A stretch of DNA of 64,000 nucleotides from Lineus longissimus (GCF_910592395.1 NC_088312.1:17985292-18049291), one strand, 5' to 3'. Counted from the first letter of the stretch, positions 10,016-20,310 are shown. The notes: generated by a model not told the origin, from the sequence alone. Program-made: numbers and translations.

Positions 10016-10780
10016 ATGAGTTTTAATGTAGATCACTTCTATGTTACACTACCCAGTAACAGTTCCATGAAGTTTTTTCCAAACAATACCAAATCACATT
10101 TCACCACCAAATTAAGCAATAGTATCCAATTGGATTCAGCTGATAATTGGGAAGTTGGTCTGGCTGAAATACAGTTTCCAAAGACATGGTACAATATCAC
10201 AGACAGAAACAACCGTTTTGCAGTACTATTGCCATCAGATAATGACCCTACATTGCATGAATAGTCCACAATTACTATTCCAGAGGGCCATTATGACTCA
10301 ATTATGCAGCTGACATGAACGACAATCAACGATTTGATTGCCGATACAAATATTAAGTTGATATACAAATCACTGACCCAAAAAGTGTATTTTGAAGTAG
10401 GTAATAAGAGAGCCATTAGACTGATCAAAGATTTAACACATGTCCTGGGCTTTCATCAAAACGAAGTTGTTTTAACAGGAAATACAACCTCTGTGTTCCC
10501 AGCAGACCTCCAGGGAACATTTTACAGCATCTTTATTTACAGCGATGTACTTCAGCACCAACTAGTAGGCGATTCCCACACACCACTGCTTAGAACAGTC
10601 ACTACAAGTGGAAAACATGGTGAAATGATACAAAAATCCTACTCAGACATACATTATGCACCTGTGAGTAAAGCAACATTTTAGACCATTGAAGTGGATA
10701 TTAGGACAAACACAGGCGATGCTGTGCCATTTGAAGACGGTCAGGTGTTAGTGAAACTTCACTTCAGACAGAAAAAATGA
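10016..10780 (+). pseudogene. Polinton penton (minor capsid) protein with three in-frame stops
   Basis: A single frame runs 10016-10780 with stops at 10262-10264, about 10316 and 10682-10684 but no frameshift. The N-terminus (FYVTLPSNSS, FPNNTKSHFTTKL, WEVGLAEIQFP) is the typical start of the Polinton minor-capsid protein, a single-jelly-roll vertex protein. The C-terminal third has GTFYSIFIYSDV and LLRTV. It overlaps the next gene by ATGA. Clean nonsense decay without indels suggests damage by point mutation. Confidence 0.8.
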
Positions 10781-11218
10781 GGCAACTGTATTGCTGTGAC
10801 CCTAGTGTATATGATGCTCATTATGCACAAAAAGGTGGTGGCCTCCCTGTTTTTATGGGGTCTCGTTCACAACGAGGTTATGGTTTGGGTGGTATATTTT
10901 CAAGCATAGCTAAAATGGCCCTCCCTGTATTGAAATCAGCTGCAAAATCAGCTGGAAAGACCATTTTGAAAAACAGGTGCGGAATTTGCTGGGGATATCC
11001 TTGCTGGAAAAAGTGTAAAGGATGCTGCAAAGCAAAGGGCATTGCAGGCTGGAAAAACAATGGGGAGAGATTTCCTCTCAGCTGCAACAGGGACATTTTC
11101 AGGAACTCGTCAAAAGTCGGCTCATAAAAAGCGTAAACACAGTGATCCGCCACCCATTCGGCGACCTGTTAAGCGACGAAGAACATCGAAAAAGAGGCAC
11201 TCTGACGTATTTGATTAA
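10777..11218 (+). pseudogene. Polinton pX-like basic/amphipathic virion protein, frameshifted
   Basis: The N-terminal part has GGGLPVFMGSRSQRGYG followed by an amphipathic Ala/Lys helix (LPVLKSAAKSAGKTILKN). That layout resembles the adenoviral pX/pVI-type minor core or membrane-lytic proteins found before the major capsid gene in Polintons. The frame is lost near 10980-11000. The basic tail with KKRKH and RRPVKRRRTSKK continues in another frame to a stop at 11216-11218. Such tails act as nuclear-localisation and DNA-binding segments. Confidence 0.6.
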
Positions 11219-11227
11219 GCGTACAAA

Positions 11228-12429
11228 ATGATACACATAGGCTCATGTGAGTGCACCAAAAGTGAGTTGGAGTTATTCTCATTACCACACACTTTAACAA
11301 GCATGGAAAAAAGTCAGGTAGTTGAGTATTTACCATTAGGCGCCCTTTCCGATGACAACCCCCTGGAATTTGTTGTTCCAGGTGATGAGAACTACGTTGA
11401 TTTAAGCAAATTGCTACTTTAAACTGAACAAAAAATCACCAAAGCTGATGGCTCTGATCTTGATGCAGGTACCAAAGTGGGGCCAATCAATTATCTGCTT
11501 CACAGTCAATTCAGCCAGGTTGACCTATCATTAAATGGGGAACTGGTTACATCATCAAACAGTACTTATCCTTTTCTTAGTTACATCCAGGCCCTTCTTT
11601 CTTTTGACGAAGGGGCTAAGAAGTCCCACCTTCAATCATCCCTCTGGTATGTTGATGAGGCAGGTAAATTCGACCACGTTGATCCAGGTCAGGCTCAAGT
11701 AAATAATGGGTTCAAAAGAAGATCGGCATTTGCAGCCGAGAGTAAGGTATTTGACATGATAGGTAGACCACATCTTGATCTCTGTCATCAGAACAGATAT
11801 CTCCCCAATGGTGTGGACATGAATTTCAGATTCAATAGGGCAAAAAAATCATTTTCTCTCATGTCTGATGATGGCACTCAACTTCTTAAAATCACAAAGG
11901 CGCTGCTGTTGGTGAGAAAGGTAAAGCTTAATCCTGCTGTGTTCAATGCACATGCCAAAGCTTTCAACTCTCAAACTGCCAAACATCCTGTACGCAGAAC
12001 AGAGCTGAAAACGTTCACAATTTTAGATGGAGGTCGAAATGTTCAAAGAGATAATGTTTTTCTTGGACAGCTGCCACGTAGAGTCATCATCGCTCTAGTC
12101 GATAATGAGGCCTTTGTGGGTGCAGGAAAGAAAAATCCGTTCTATTTCGAACACAAAAATATGAGTTCTATCTCATTGGAGGCAAATGGACAGTCATTTC
12201 CTGCCCAGCCCCTAAAAACAAGCTTTGCAAACAATCAGACCAATTATGTTCGAGCATACCTGACCAGGAAGAGAAAGCCCATTTAAATCTCGTCAAGGAG
12301 GGAAACCTCAGACTTGACATGACATTTTCTGAGGCCCTAGATGTAAATATGTCTGTCCTTGTTTATGGTGAATTTGACAATGTTTTAGAGATTGACAGGG
12401 CCAGAAATATCATAAAAGATTTCAAATGA
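11228..12429 (+). pseudogene. Polinton major capsid protein (double jelly roll), decayed
   Basis: The frame from ATG 11228 has an in-frame stop at 11420-11422 and continues to 12286. After a frame change near 12265 the C-terminus follows to a stop at 12427-12429. Diagnostic blocks are LFSLPHT, PLGALSDDNP, LNGELV..SNSTYPFLSYIQ, FFER-like motifs and the tail DMTFSEALDVN..VYGEFDNVLEID. This family forms the hexon-like capsomers of Polintons and relatives. The protease ATG overlaps its last codon. Length is near 400 codons, slightly short, consistent with a small deletion near 12260. Confidence 0.85.
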
Positions 12430-12898
12430 ACACCATACAACTTGAATCTGTTGCAAAATGCAATCGATGTCTAAAAAAACATTTTCAGGGGGTATTTCCC
12501 TTGGACATGATCCCAAAAAGGGTTGACCGATTTCCTGTAGCATTCATTTTTAACACACATAGAAGTTCCAAACCAGGTGAACACTGGGTGGCTGTTTATT
12601 TCGAACATCCCCTATTAGCCTACTATTTTGACTCATTTGGTTTAAAACCTAAGAACAGATACAACGTTTTTTGAATTCGAATTCAAACCAGTGGCTATAT
12701 TCAACAAAATTCTTACAGAGTCCATTTTCTTTTCTCTGTGGTGGATATTGTATATATTTCCTTGTTCAAAAATGCCGTGGACACCCTTTCAAGTCAATTA
12801 TAGCGATCTTTAAACATGACCTACATAAAAATGATCAGAAAATCAAACTTTTCATGAAACGCTTGTTATCATGTAATAGTAAGATGACTATTGGCTGA
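12426..12898 (+). pseudogene. Polinton adenain-like cysteine protease, frameshifted
   Basis: The catalytic His block is GEHWVAVYF (about 12579), followed by YYFDSFGLKP. After a frame change near 12670 the Cys block appears (SFLCGGYCIYFL, about 12740). This His...Asp...Cys layout is that of the adenovirus-type maturation protease used to process capsid proteins. Length and position after the major capsid gene match the family. The break lies between the two catalytic halves. Confidence 0.85.
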
Positions 12899-12911
12899 AA
12901 TCAAATTCAAA

Positions 12912-12956
12912 TCGGCCAATCACCAATGACAAACAGACAAAATACCTATAAAGGAT
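12912..12956 (+). promoter_or_regulatory. CCAAT plus TATA promoter-like segment
   Basis: CCAATCA at about 12916 and CCAATGA at about 12923 are followed by CTATAAAG at about 12946-12953. The latter sits some 45 bases before the ATG at 12996 and in the usual place for a TATA box. It probably drove the last Polinton gene as a separate unit. Confidence 0.5.
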
Positions 12957-12995
12957 AGTGTGATTCGCAAAAGCATGCATATGTACACCAACACA

Positions 12996-13466
12996 ATGGC
13001 AGAGGCACAGATTGTGGCACAGAGGGGGCAATTGTATGCAACTGCATCAAGAGATGCCTCCCATACATCGAAAAATGTGAAAAGGCGGAGGACAAATAAT
13101 GATTCAACCAAGAGATCAACCAAGAAGTCGACAAACATGACCATACATTTGAACCCTGACATAACGGTCTCAGTGAAGGAGGATAAAGACAGTGCCCTCA
13201 TTGTCATTCAGGATGGTGCCAAAAAAATCAACATCAATTCAAAACTGTGGCGGACAATCCACACTTTTGCGGAATCAATAACTATGCTGTTAAGTTTTGT
13301 TGAAGGTCAGTCCGGAATTCTGAACAACCAATACCAAAACAGTATTCAAATTTCAAACACCAGCCAATCAGATGATGGGATTTATCAACAAACGCTCTTG
13401 ACTAATCAGGTTAGGGATACATCTTACAGCCAATCAGAGATGACGCATTCCAATATCACCCAATAG
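12996..13466 (+). CDS. Last Polinton-block ORF, unknown (weakly PC4-like)
   Basis: About 156 residues from ATG 12996 (context ACAATGG); an ATG at 12975 is an alternative. A basic N-terminal segment (KNVKRRRTNND, KRSTKKS) is followed by a compact beta-rich block (ITVSVKED, ALIVIQDG, KKINI, KLWRTIH). This looks loosely like a PC4-type single-strand DNA-binding fold, and then the protein becomes a polar Gln/Ser/Asn-rich tail. The frame is intact. It is not securely recognised, and a transcription or DNA-binding role is a guess from composition. The DNA of the tail carries repeated CCAATCAG words. Confidence 0.45.
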   Translation: MAEAQIVAQRGQLYATASRDASHTSKNVKRRRTNNDSTKRSTKKSTNMTIHLNPDITVSVKEDKDSALIVIQDGAKKININSKLWRTIHTFAESITMLLSFVEGQSGILNNQYQNSIQISNTSQSDDGIYQQTLLTNQVRDTSYSQSEMTHSNITQ

Positions 13467-13713
13467 AGTGCCATCCATTTATGCCAGCCAATAAGAATAT
13501 TTTCTACAGAAGTTGAACCGGTAAAATTTCACACTTCGCTTCACATGCTCAACATGAAAGCACCTCTCTGCAACTCTCTACGTGCAACGATGATGTGTGC
13601 TGCCCCTATGGAACTAACCAACAAACCAACTTCTGAAGTTTCCTTTCCTGAAACACCCAAGTTAGGGAGGAGGAGAACCAAGTCACCTGTTGGAACGAAT
13701 GCACCAAAGAAGA
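13467..13713. other. Right margin of the Polinton, no recognised gene
   Basis: A short open frame (13545-13775 plus) contains a basic patch SFPETPKLGRRRTKSP but no known domain. The Polinton right terminal repeat should lie here; I could not pair it with a left copy. Confidence 0.35.
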
Positions 13714-14394
13714 ATGAAATGGTCCAGGGACCATGTGCTCACCTGTGTCAAAGGGGAGGCTATGGAGTCAGTTGAGTTAATGCATTGCTAAAATGGGGTC
13801 TGGTCTGCTCTCACTCTGTAGTTACACCTGCCTTGGAAGTTCTTAGAGTTCTAGTGTTGTAAGAGGGGAAGGAGGAGGGGAGGAGGTGGGGTCAGGGGTG
13901 GGGTCAGGGGTAGGGTCAGGGGTGGGGTCAGGGGTAGGGTCAGGGGCGGGGTCAGGGGTGGGGTCAGGGGTGAGGTCAGAGGTGGGGTCAGGGGTGGGGT
14001 CAGGGGTGGGGTCAGGGGTGGGGTCAGGGGTGGGGTCAGGGGTGGGTGGGTCGGGGGGGGGATGAAAAGGGGCAGGTGAGCCAAAAAATGAATGCGGAGG
14101 ATATATGATGTAACACTGCAAGAAGTACCTGCCATATTTTATTCAAATTTTTCAGACGTAGACGAGTAATCGAATATTTTCATTGTTGACCTTTGGCCCC
14201 CTATTGGCCAAACCGTAAATCGTATGACGCCACGATTCAGTCTCTGAGTAAAGGTCACCCAAGGGTATATATGTACCAAGTTTGAGTTCAATAGCCTCAG
14301 CGGTTACAAAACGTGCCACCATTGACTAACAGCGGTGCCGTCGGCGAACTTTGACCTATCTTACCTTGAAAATTAGGTCAAATCAAAAACCACC
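13714..14394 (+). mobile_element. HINE/pearl-like element, family A, copy 2 (truncated by a DIRS copy)
   Basis: The 5' end AATGAAATGGTCCAGGGACC with TGTGCTCACCTG at about 13714-13746 is a variant of the family A start. Family A core sequence resumes at 14092 (GGAGGATATATGATG, TTTGGCCCCCTATTGGCC, TTGACCTATCTTACCTTGA). It stops at 14394, where DIRS sequence begins. A G-rich minisatellite occupies the middle. Confidence 0.65.
13862..14060. repeat. G-rich 12-bp minisatellite
   Basis: Tandem units of GGGGTCAGGGGT type, about fifteen copies, varying mainly as GGGGTG/GGGTAG/GGGCGG. Every unit has runs of three or four G on the plus strand, so many overlapping G-quadruplexes are possible. Pro/Thr/Asp frames on the minus strand here only reflect the repeat. 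Confidence 0.9.
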
Positions 14395-14485
14395 AACCAT
14401 CTGGCGACCGTGGCACAACTATCTCCCTAGTAAACCCCTCTCTATAAGACAAAAAGAGGCGCTTCCTGCCTAGGCGAACAGCAGG

Positions 14486-14993
14486 GGGCTGAGCTGCACT
14501 CCGCGGAGGAGCTCCGTCTCCGAACCCCAAAAACTCCACACCTCCCTCAGGAGACCCCGGGATAAATATCCGCTGGTCGAGGGAGTCCGTGAATGGACGC
14601 AAACTCGACAGCAGGAGGAGCTGGAGTGGGCGCATATACAGGCAGCCGAAAGGAACCTGGTCCGCTGCCGAATTGAGCAGCCCCAGCAGCGACAGAAACT
14701 GTCGGGCTGTGGCGCTGTCCTGACGGCGAAAAATCCCGACCAAGGACCGAATCTTGCGAAATCGGTCCAGAGGGGGGGACATCAGGCCCTCTCGTGTGCG
14801 AAATCGCACCCCCACGAAGACATAATCCTGAGCTGCGTCCAGCTCGGATTTGTCCCAATTTAACAACCACCCTGCCTGTCCGGTTTTGATGAGCAGAAAC
14901 TTTGCCTGCTTTCCCAGACGGCGATGAGCCTGGTGCCGTAGCAGCCAGTCGTCGAGATAGCAATGGAGCTTTAAGCCCATGGCGTGAAAAGGC
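14486..14993 (-). pseudogene. DIRS reverse transcriptase fragment (copy 2)
   Basis: Minus-strand frame with the polymerase motif YLDDWLL near its start, then DKSELDAAQDYVFVGVRF and FLSLLGLLNSAADQVPFG. It is nearly identical to residues 172-330 of the copy 3 reverse transcriptase. Both ends are cut by internal deletions, so there is no motif A and no RNase H. Confidence 0.85.
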
Positions 14994-15056
14994 GCAGCCC
15001 TGGAAAGGGGGCAGGGCTAACCCTGGGGAGTGTCCCTGAATCAGGGTCACCAACAC

Positions 15057-15820
15057 TCAAACCCAAGGCCTCCCCAGGGGGCACACCCCCAAAAGAGGGG
15101 TGCCCGGCCTGGGGGGAGGGGTCGGAAGGGGTCGAAACCCCCCCCCAGAGCCCCGTGGACCTCGCCGCTTAGCGGGGGTCCGTGAGGAGGGCGAGGGAGA
15201 GGGAGTCAAAGACCCCCTTCCCTTTGAGGGCCGTGCCCCTCTCCTCACCTTCTTCATCTTCTTGCCGGCGGTGCCGGGAGAAGAGGAAGGCATCCCGGGG
15301 GCGAAAGGGTCCGGCCCAATGGGGGCGGAACTACCCGCACCCCGACACGGGGAAGAACCGGGCCGGGGACTATGAATCCCCGATACACCCGTAAACAGAC
15401 CTCGGAAACCCGCCCTGAAGGGCAGGAGGTCCAAAACAAAGGGTGGAACACCCAAAGAAGAAAGAAAGGACGGCAATAACGATGTCATTACGCCGAAATT
15501 TCTAACAGAAAAACCACAAAGGTATAAAAACGAACGGTCACGTGACCAACAGCCCGGGAAAACGGAGAAAAGATTTCTTGGGAGACGGCAGAAAAAGCAC
15601 GCTCCAAAAGCAGAAATCGAGGGAGGATGGTAAAAGAACGATCTCACCCGTCTCCTAGAGATAATAAGCTTCCCGAAGGTGTCCCGGGGTGTCCTTCTCG
15701 AACGTAGGATCGACCAAAATTTGGCGAAAACAACGTAGAAAAATCTCGGAACAATGTGCAACAGTGTGCCGAGGAAGAAGTACTGATGAATGGCGGCTCT
15801 CACGAGGCAGAGGCTGTATA
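15057..15820 (-). pseudogene. DIRS gag start and leader (copy 2)
   Basis: A minus-strand frame matches the gag start of copy 3. From ATG 15488 it reads MTSLLPSFLSSLGVPPFVL, a hydrophobic N-terminus, then a basic GKKMKKVRRGARPSKGRG segment. It is cut after 15057 by the deletion into the reverse transcriptase. The 5' leader (15489-15820) includes CAC-rich and A-rich stretches and ends at the TATA where the next transposon inserted. Confidence 0.6.
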
Positions 15821-15838
15821 CACAATTCCTAAAATACA

Positions 15839-15852
15839 CTGCCATCTAGTGG
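15839..15852 (-). promoter_or_regulatory. CTCF-consensus-like site just inside the transposon end
   Basis: The minus strand reads CCACTAGATGGCAG, which fits the conserved metazoan CTCF core at every constrained position. It lies within a small palindrome (CTGCCA..TGGCAG) five bases inside the TIR, so it may instead be a transposase-binding site. Confidence 0.35.
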
Positions 15853-16558
15853 CAGAACCACAGGAAGTGATGCAGAGTGAGGCAGGTAGGTCAGCAACCT
15901 GCATAGCGTGTAGAGCATTGAACAATAGCTATCACTGAAATTGATCCAAATAACTCTGTTGTGCGTGGTGTTGGGCTAGTCTTGCCACAGTATGTAGGGG
16001 AATTAATGGGTTTCATGTCAGTGAACATGATAAGTGATAATAATTGACCAATTAGATAATGAGGGCAATAAAACAGTCTGAATAAGTTTGGGCCATGTGA
16101 TGAGGAGGCTGGCTGAAGCCATGCATTGCATGCATTGGATTCTGACAGTGACATAGACATGATGAACTTAATCTAATTCAATTGTAGAAGGCCTCTGTAG
16201 TTGTTTCTATTCTAGGCTTGCTAGGCCTTATCAGTTTGGGCCAGAAATATGTAGGAGATGCCTTTGACTTTGTGTTGCCCAAACCCACTATGATTTTGCT
16301 TGGTTATGGTGGGGTTTTTTGAGTGGTTGTCAGTCAAATTGACCCCAAGTCCCAAGGCCAAGTCAATTTTAAACTGTAGGCCTAGGCCTAGTTTTATTTG
16401 CATTGCCGGAGTGTAGGTCTGGGAGACATAGGCCTTATGATTTAGTTGCAATGTTCAATTATTGCAGGATTTTTAAAAAAAGTCATGAAAGTGCAACATT
16501 CCAAACACCAATGCTGCAACAAACTAAATACACTTTTATCTTAATTGCAGGCTAGAAG

Positions 16559-16936
16559 ATGGACTCAAGTGTCCACAGTGATGACACCACACTGCCACCA
16601 TCAAGTGTCACAGTGATGACACCACACTACCACATCATCACCAATCGGGATTGACCGTGGGATTCCACCGCCACCAAGGACAAGTACCCCTAGGTCTGAT
16701 GCACCACCAGTACCATCCGTAAGCCCTGCATGCAGCGACATAATACCAGTCATGCCAGTAGCTGAATCTGATTGTGAGTGCATTGATCCCTCATTGCTGG
16801 ATGATGCTGGTGATCCTTTTTCATTGGATCATGAATGATGGGACCATGTCACCAGAGTCTGATTGCCAGAAGTGCTACAAATGTCGACGTCCAATGTCTT
16901 GTCATGACAGGGAATGCTTGTCATGAATGACAACCG
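16559..16936 (+). pseudogene. Possible exon remnants of the 2.7-kb transposon's protein
   Basis: After a good acceptor (TTTTATCTTAATTGCAG, ending near 16551) there is an ATG at 16560. A frame continues through SPIGIDRGIPPPPRTSTPRS and ESDCECIDPSLLDDAGDPF to a stop near 16838. A Cys-rich stretch (CQKCYKCRRPMSCHDREC) follows. A Pro/Ser-rich linker followed by paired cysteines suggests part of a zinc-binding transposase, but no catalytic domain is recognisable. Weak call. Confidence 0.3.
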
Positions 16937-18543
16937 TGATGTCAGAGGACATGATAGAGTTCGACTCATCAGAGAAGCTACGGTTCCAAATGGAAGTAAT
17001 GGATTAGTTTTAGGTAAAAAAGTTACAAAACTATTTTGATGCCAATGAGTATGTATTTTCAAGGATAATAGATACAGAAAAAGATAAAGCATCAATACAG
17101 CTGTACTAGTATTTGCACCAAAAAATCTGGAAATCTGAAGTGGTGCAAGTTTTCACCATGCTCATCATCTTTGTTGTAACCACGACTGGTGCAGTGAGGT
17201 ACACAGCAGTATCTGTGACTCTTGGGATGTTGCTGAAGACAAGAATAATCCCAAGTTAATAACAATCTTAATAATTTTCGTCAAACTGTTAAGATTCTTG
17301 GCAAAACAAGAAATTGTGTGAACTTACTTGTTCAAAGAAACATTAGATTACATGGTTTGTTTCTGTAATTTACGCCAAGAGGACTCAGTATTTCATTTAG
17401 CTCCTCTCAATAAAATGCATTTCAAAAATATTGATATATACAATCAGCGCTCTTTGAAATGCATTTGATATCTTGACAATATTATAAGTAAATAGTACAG
17501 ATATAGTACTAGTAGTTTGGGTAGTATACTGCTGAATATTGACTGTATTACAAATGTACCTTCATAACATTTCCTGCTGGATTGGAATAGCTGTGATCTT
17601 GAGTTTGTTGATGTATAATCCATATACATTTTGGCAAACCTGGTTTATTCGTGGTCACTTGTTTGTAACGTTAGACAGCGGTTGTTCCAAACTGAAACAT
17701 GATCATATCATTTTGAGTGAAACAGGTACTTTGTGAAAAGAATTACTAATAAAAATACTATGCCATGGATGTATGTTGCATGTGATATGACGGCATTTGG
17801 ATATCATTTAATAATAAAACTTGAAATAGGCAATTGACATCATTTTGTCTTGTTAATTTTTAAAATTATGACTTGCCCAAACATTTTCCATGCAGACATG
17901 ACAAATGTGGTCAGCCTCTCATGCCTCATGTGCTGTGATCCCGGGCTGTGATATCAGGCTATCATTAGTCTCCCTGCAGGCTAATGGCCATGGGCCATGG
18001 CCCAAGAAAGAGTAGCCTACATGTAGCTAGCTGCCTGCCATTGCATCATGATAAGGCTACATGTTTTCATTAAATACAAATAATGGCATTATGCACACAG
18101 TACATAGCCTATAGTATATTAGCCATAGGCCTACCACCACACCACAGAAAATATACTATGCCAGGCCTACATGTACATGTTCATGATTAGTGGCAGAGCC
18201 ATGCAGCATACTTGATACTACATGTACAATGCAGATGTACAACACAACACACACTGTCCATTGCTGTTGTGTTGTTTATGACTGTGGTTATGGTGGCTTA
18301 ACTCACATGATATGCAAGAAGAAGCCCAATATCAACACTAAAACTTTACCTTCTCTCAGTTTCCAGTTCCTGGCATGTTTGGTGTGCCTATTCAACTAAT
18401 TAATACCATTTTTCCCTCTTCATAATGCTCTTCCAAGTACACATTGTGTTATGGTCATTATGTAGGCTGCCTCTATCTACGTCACTTCCTCCTAGTTACA
18501 GAACTGATAATAGGCGGCAGGTCAATTTTAGGAATTGTGTGTA

Positions 18544-18680
18544 GGGGCGCCGCCTAGGTGTAGCTAAGCGAACTAGCTAAGAGATTTCTATTATAAATAG
18601 ATTATTTCTTCCTCGGGTGTGTCCGAATGGAGTACACATGCAAAAGTCTGACCTGGGTAGAGTATGAACGACATAAAATG
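18544..18680 (-). repeat. Outer terminal repeat of DIRS copy 2
   Basis: GGGGCGCCGCCTAGGTGTAG through ATGAACGACATAAAATG matches 41618-41758 almost base for base. Confidence 0.85.
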
Positions 18681-19359
18681 GCCCTGTCAAAATACAAGTT
18701 CTAAACTGACCAGTGAGACCACATTTTCTTAAATATATTATCAAAAAGCATATTTCTGTAATGGCCCGACTCTGTAGATTAGGAATCAACCACAGATTGA
18801 GAATTAATTCCACTTTGGTCCATCCCAGCCATGTATTTACCACAACTTGACATTTTGATAAACTCTTTGTGACTGTGCCACACTTCCGGTCGTGGATGAA
18901 TACATGTCTCTGCCCGTAAAAAACATACCCATCAGATCAAAAATCATAAGTATTTTTCTTTAGGTGTAGTGTTTGATTGGTTTAAACATAATTCTCAAAG
19001 CAGGAGTTGTCAATATAGGAATTAACAAGAGGCCCAAGGACCTGGCGCTCAGCTGGATGACCTAATAACATAGGACTGAGGGTGTAAAGTAGTAAATATC
19101 GGCTGTATACTACTGTTTGAAGGTCAAGAGAACACGTTATACCACTAAAATTTCCAATGCAGAGCTGCCAGCTGGATGAAATATGACTGAACTTATCATC
19201 CATGGTATGTAAATGTTACAGGAGGCAACGGAAGTTATCCCTAGTTCAGTATGTTGTATCGGTAGCTTTACAGACAAGAAGTGTCAGAGAGGATGTGACT
19301 TCTCCATTTACAACAGTAGTATGTCCAGGCAGAGTTGTACAGCACAACCAAGGATACAA
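18681..19359. other. Intergenic, no gene; one HINE-like 5' end
   Basis: At about 19024 AACAAGAGGCCCAAGGACCT followed by GGCGCTCAGCTG matches the start at about 50834 and defines a further HINE-like family (C). No 3' end is recognised. No coding signal. Confidence 0.4.
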
Positions 19360-20310
19360 AATGCTGTCTGTAATCGAGAGGTATCCTGATAAAAGAGGTC
19401 AAAATAAATAGAAATGACCAGTTTGGGACTAACACCACTGTCTTTTTTGAATGAAATGGCCAGGGCCATTGTGCTCACCTCATGTGGAGGAAAGATGGAT
19501 AAAGAGCATGGTATTGTGTCATGTAGTGTTAGGTTTGATGTAGGTCCAAGCAATTACAATTTCCCCAAAATGGCCAATTTACAGTACATTCGACCTCTGT
19601 GACCTTGAAAAGTAGGTCAAATCAAAGAAGACCCGGGTGACACATTGAATGATTGTTAGAATTAGATGTACCTATGATATAAAATTGGTGCCAATCAGGC
19701 AAGTAATACTAGGAATAATGGCATTTTGAAGAATTTACGATTTGGCCCCCTCCCTGGAGGCCAAACGGCAAATCAGATCGCACCAAACTTCGGTACCTGA
19801 GACCACCTGACCAAGGGGTACATGTGTACCAAATTTGGGATCAATAGTCAGTGCAGTTTAGAAACGTGCCATCGTTACATCCTGACGGCCAATTTACACT
19901 ATTTGACCTCTGTGACCTTGAAAAGGAGGGCAAATCAAAAACCCGGAGGATATATGATGCACCTTTGCTAGAAGTACCTACCATATTTTTTTCAAAATTT
20001 CCCGACTACTATTAAGGGAGATATTGCATATTTTCACTTTTAACGTTTGGCCCCCTGGTGGCCAAACCATGAAACGAATCGGACCGAAACTTGGTCTCCA
20101 AGGTGTCATTACATAAAAGTACATGTGTACCAAGTTTCAACTCAATAGCTCTAACAATTACGAAACGTGCCCTGCTAACGGACCACGGACGACGACGGAC
20201 GACGACGACGACGACGACGACGGACGACGGACGCCACGGTATGGGATAAGCTCACCTCTGCTAAGAGGTGAGCTAAAAATAAGGGAGAGATTACAGGAGT
20301 CAACAAAATT
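19360..20310. mobile_element. Decayed pogo-like MITE split by HINE copy 3
   Basis: 19365-19448 (GAGGTATCC, AAAGAGGTCAAAATAAATAG, CAGTTTGGGACTAACACCAC) and the short flank 20276-20305 resemble the MITE at 34948-35125. The HINE at 19451 sits in its T-run. Confidence 0.45.
19451..20275 (+). mobile_element. HINE/pearl-like element, family A, copy 3
   Basis: Same 5' start and 3' hairpin as copy 1 and nearly identical throughout, but with two internal 300-bp units instead of three. The GACGACGG microsatellite spans 20183-20231. Confidence 0.85.

Larger units (their letters stand above)
4580..13500 (+). mobile_element. Decayed Polinton/Maverick element
   Basis: A run of same-strand genes typical of Polintons (virus-like self-synthesising transposons). 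It has a protein-primed PolB tail, FtsK/HerA-type packaging ATPase, a small conserved protein, a conserved unknown, an rve integrase with C-terminal chromodomain, a small membrane protein, penton, a pX-like basic protein, major capsid and adenain-like protease. Adjacent genes overlap by ATGA (10777, 12426) or are a few bases apart, so this was one compact block. Nearly every gene carries a stop, frameshift or deletion, so the copy is dead. Most of PolB and both terminal repeats are missing or unrecognised. The boundaries are approximate. Confidence 0.85.
15821..18539. mobile_element. 2.7-kb TIR DNA transposon inside the DIRS terminal repeat
   Basis: Perfect 14-bp terminal inverted repeat CACAATTCCTAAAA (15821-15834) and its complement (18526-18539). 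It is flanked by TATA (15817-15820) and TGTA (18540-18543). The uninterrupted site GGCTGTATAGGGGCGCC is present at about 41612-41628 in copy 3, so the insertion point is certain to within a few bases. The superfamily is unknown: 4-bp T/A-rich duplication, short TIR. Coding content is decayed. Confidence 0.8.
14395..18680 (-). mobile_element. DIRS-like retroelement copy 2, internally deleted and interrupted
   Basis: Three blocks match copy 3 closely: the end of the recombinase (14395-14485), part of the reverse transcriptase (14486-14993), and the gag start, leader and terminal repeat (about 14991-15820). Two deletion junctions, near 14485 and 14991, remove what in copy 3 is about 1.5 and 2.6 kb. 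The outer terminal repeat is found at 18544-18680, separated by a 2.7-kb transposon inserted at 15821. The 3' end is missing. Confidence 0.8.

Noticed and set aside
13843-14135. Pro/Thr/Asp-repeat and Pro/Leu-repeat proteins on the minus strand
   Set aside because: They are translations of the 12-bp G-rich minisatellite (12 is a multiple of three, so frames stay open).
18190-18399. THAP-like zinc finger (CCVVYDCGYG)
   Set aside because: Cysteine spacing and the following residues do not fit the THAP signature.
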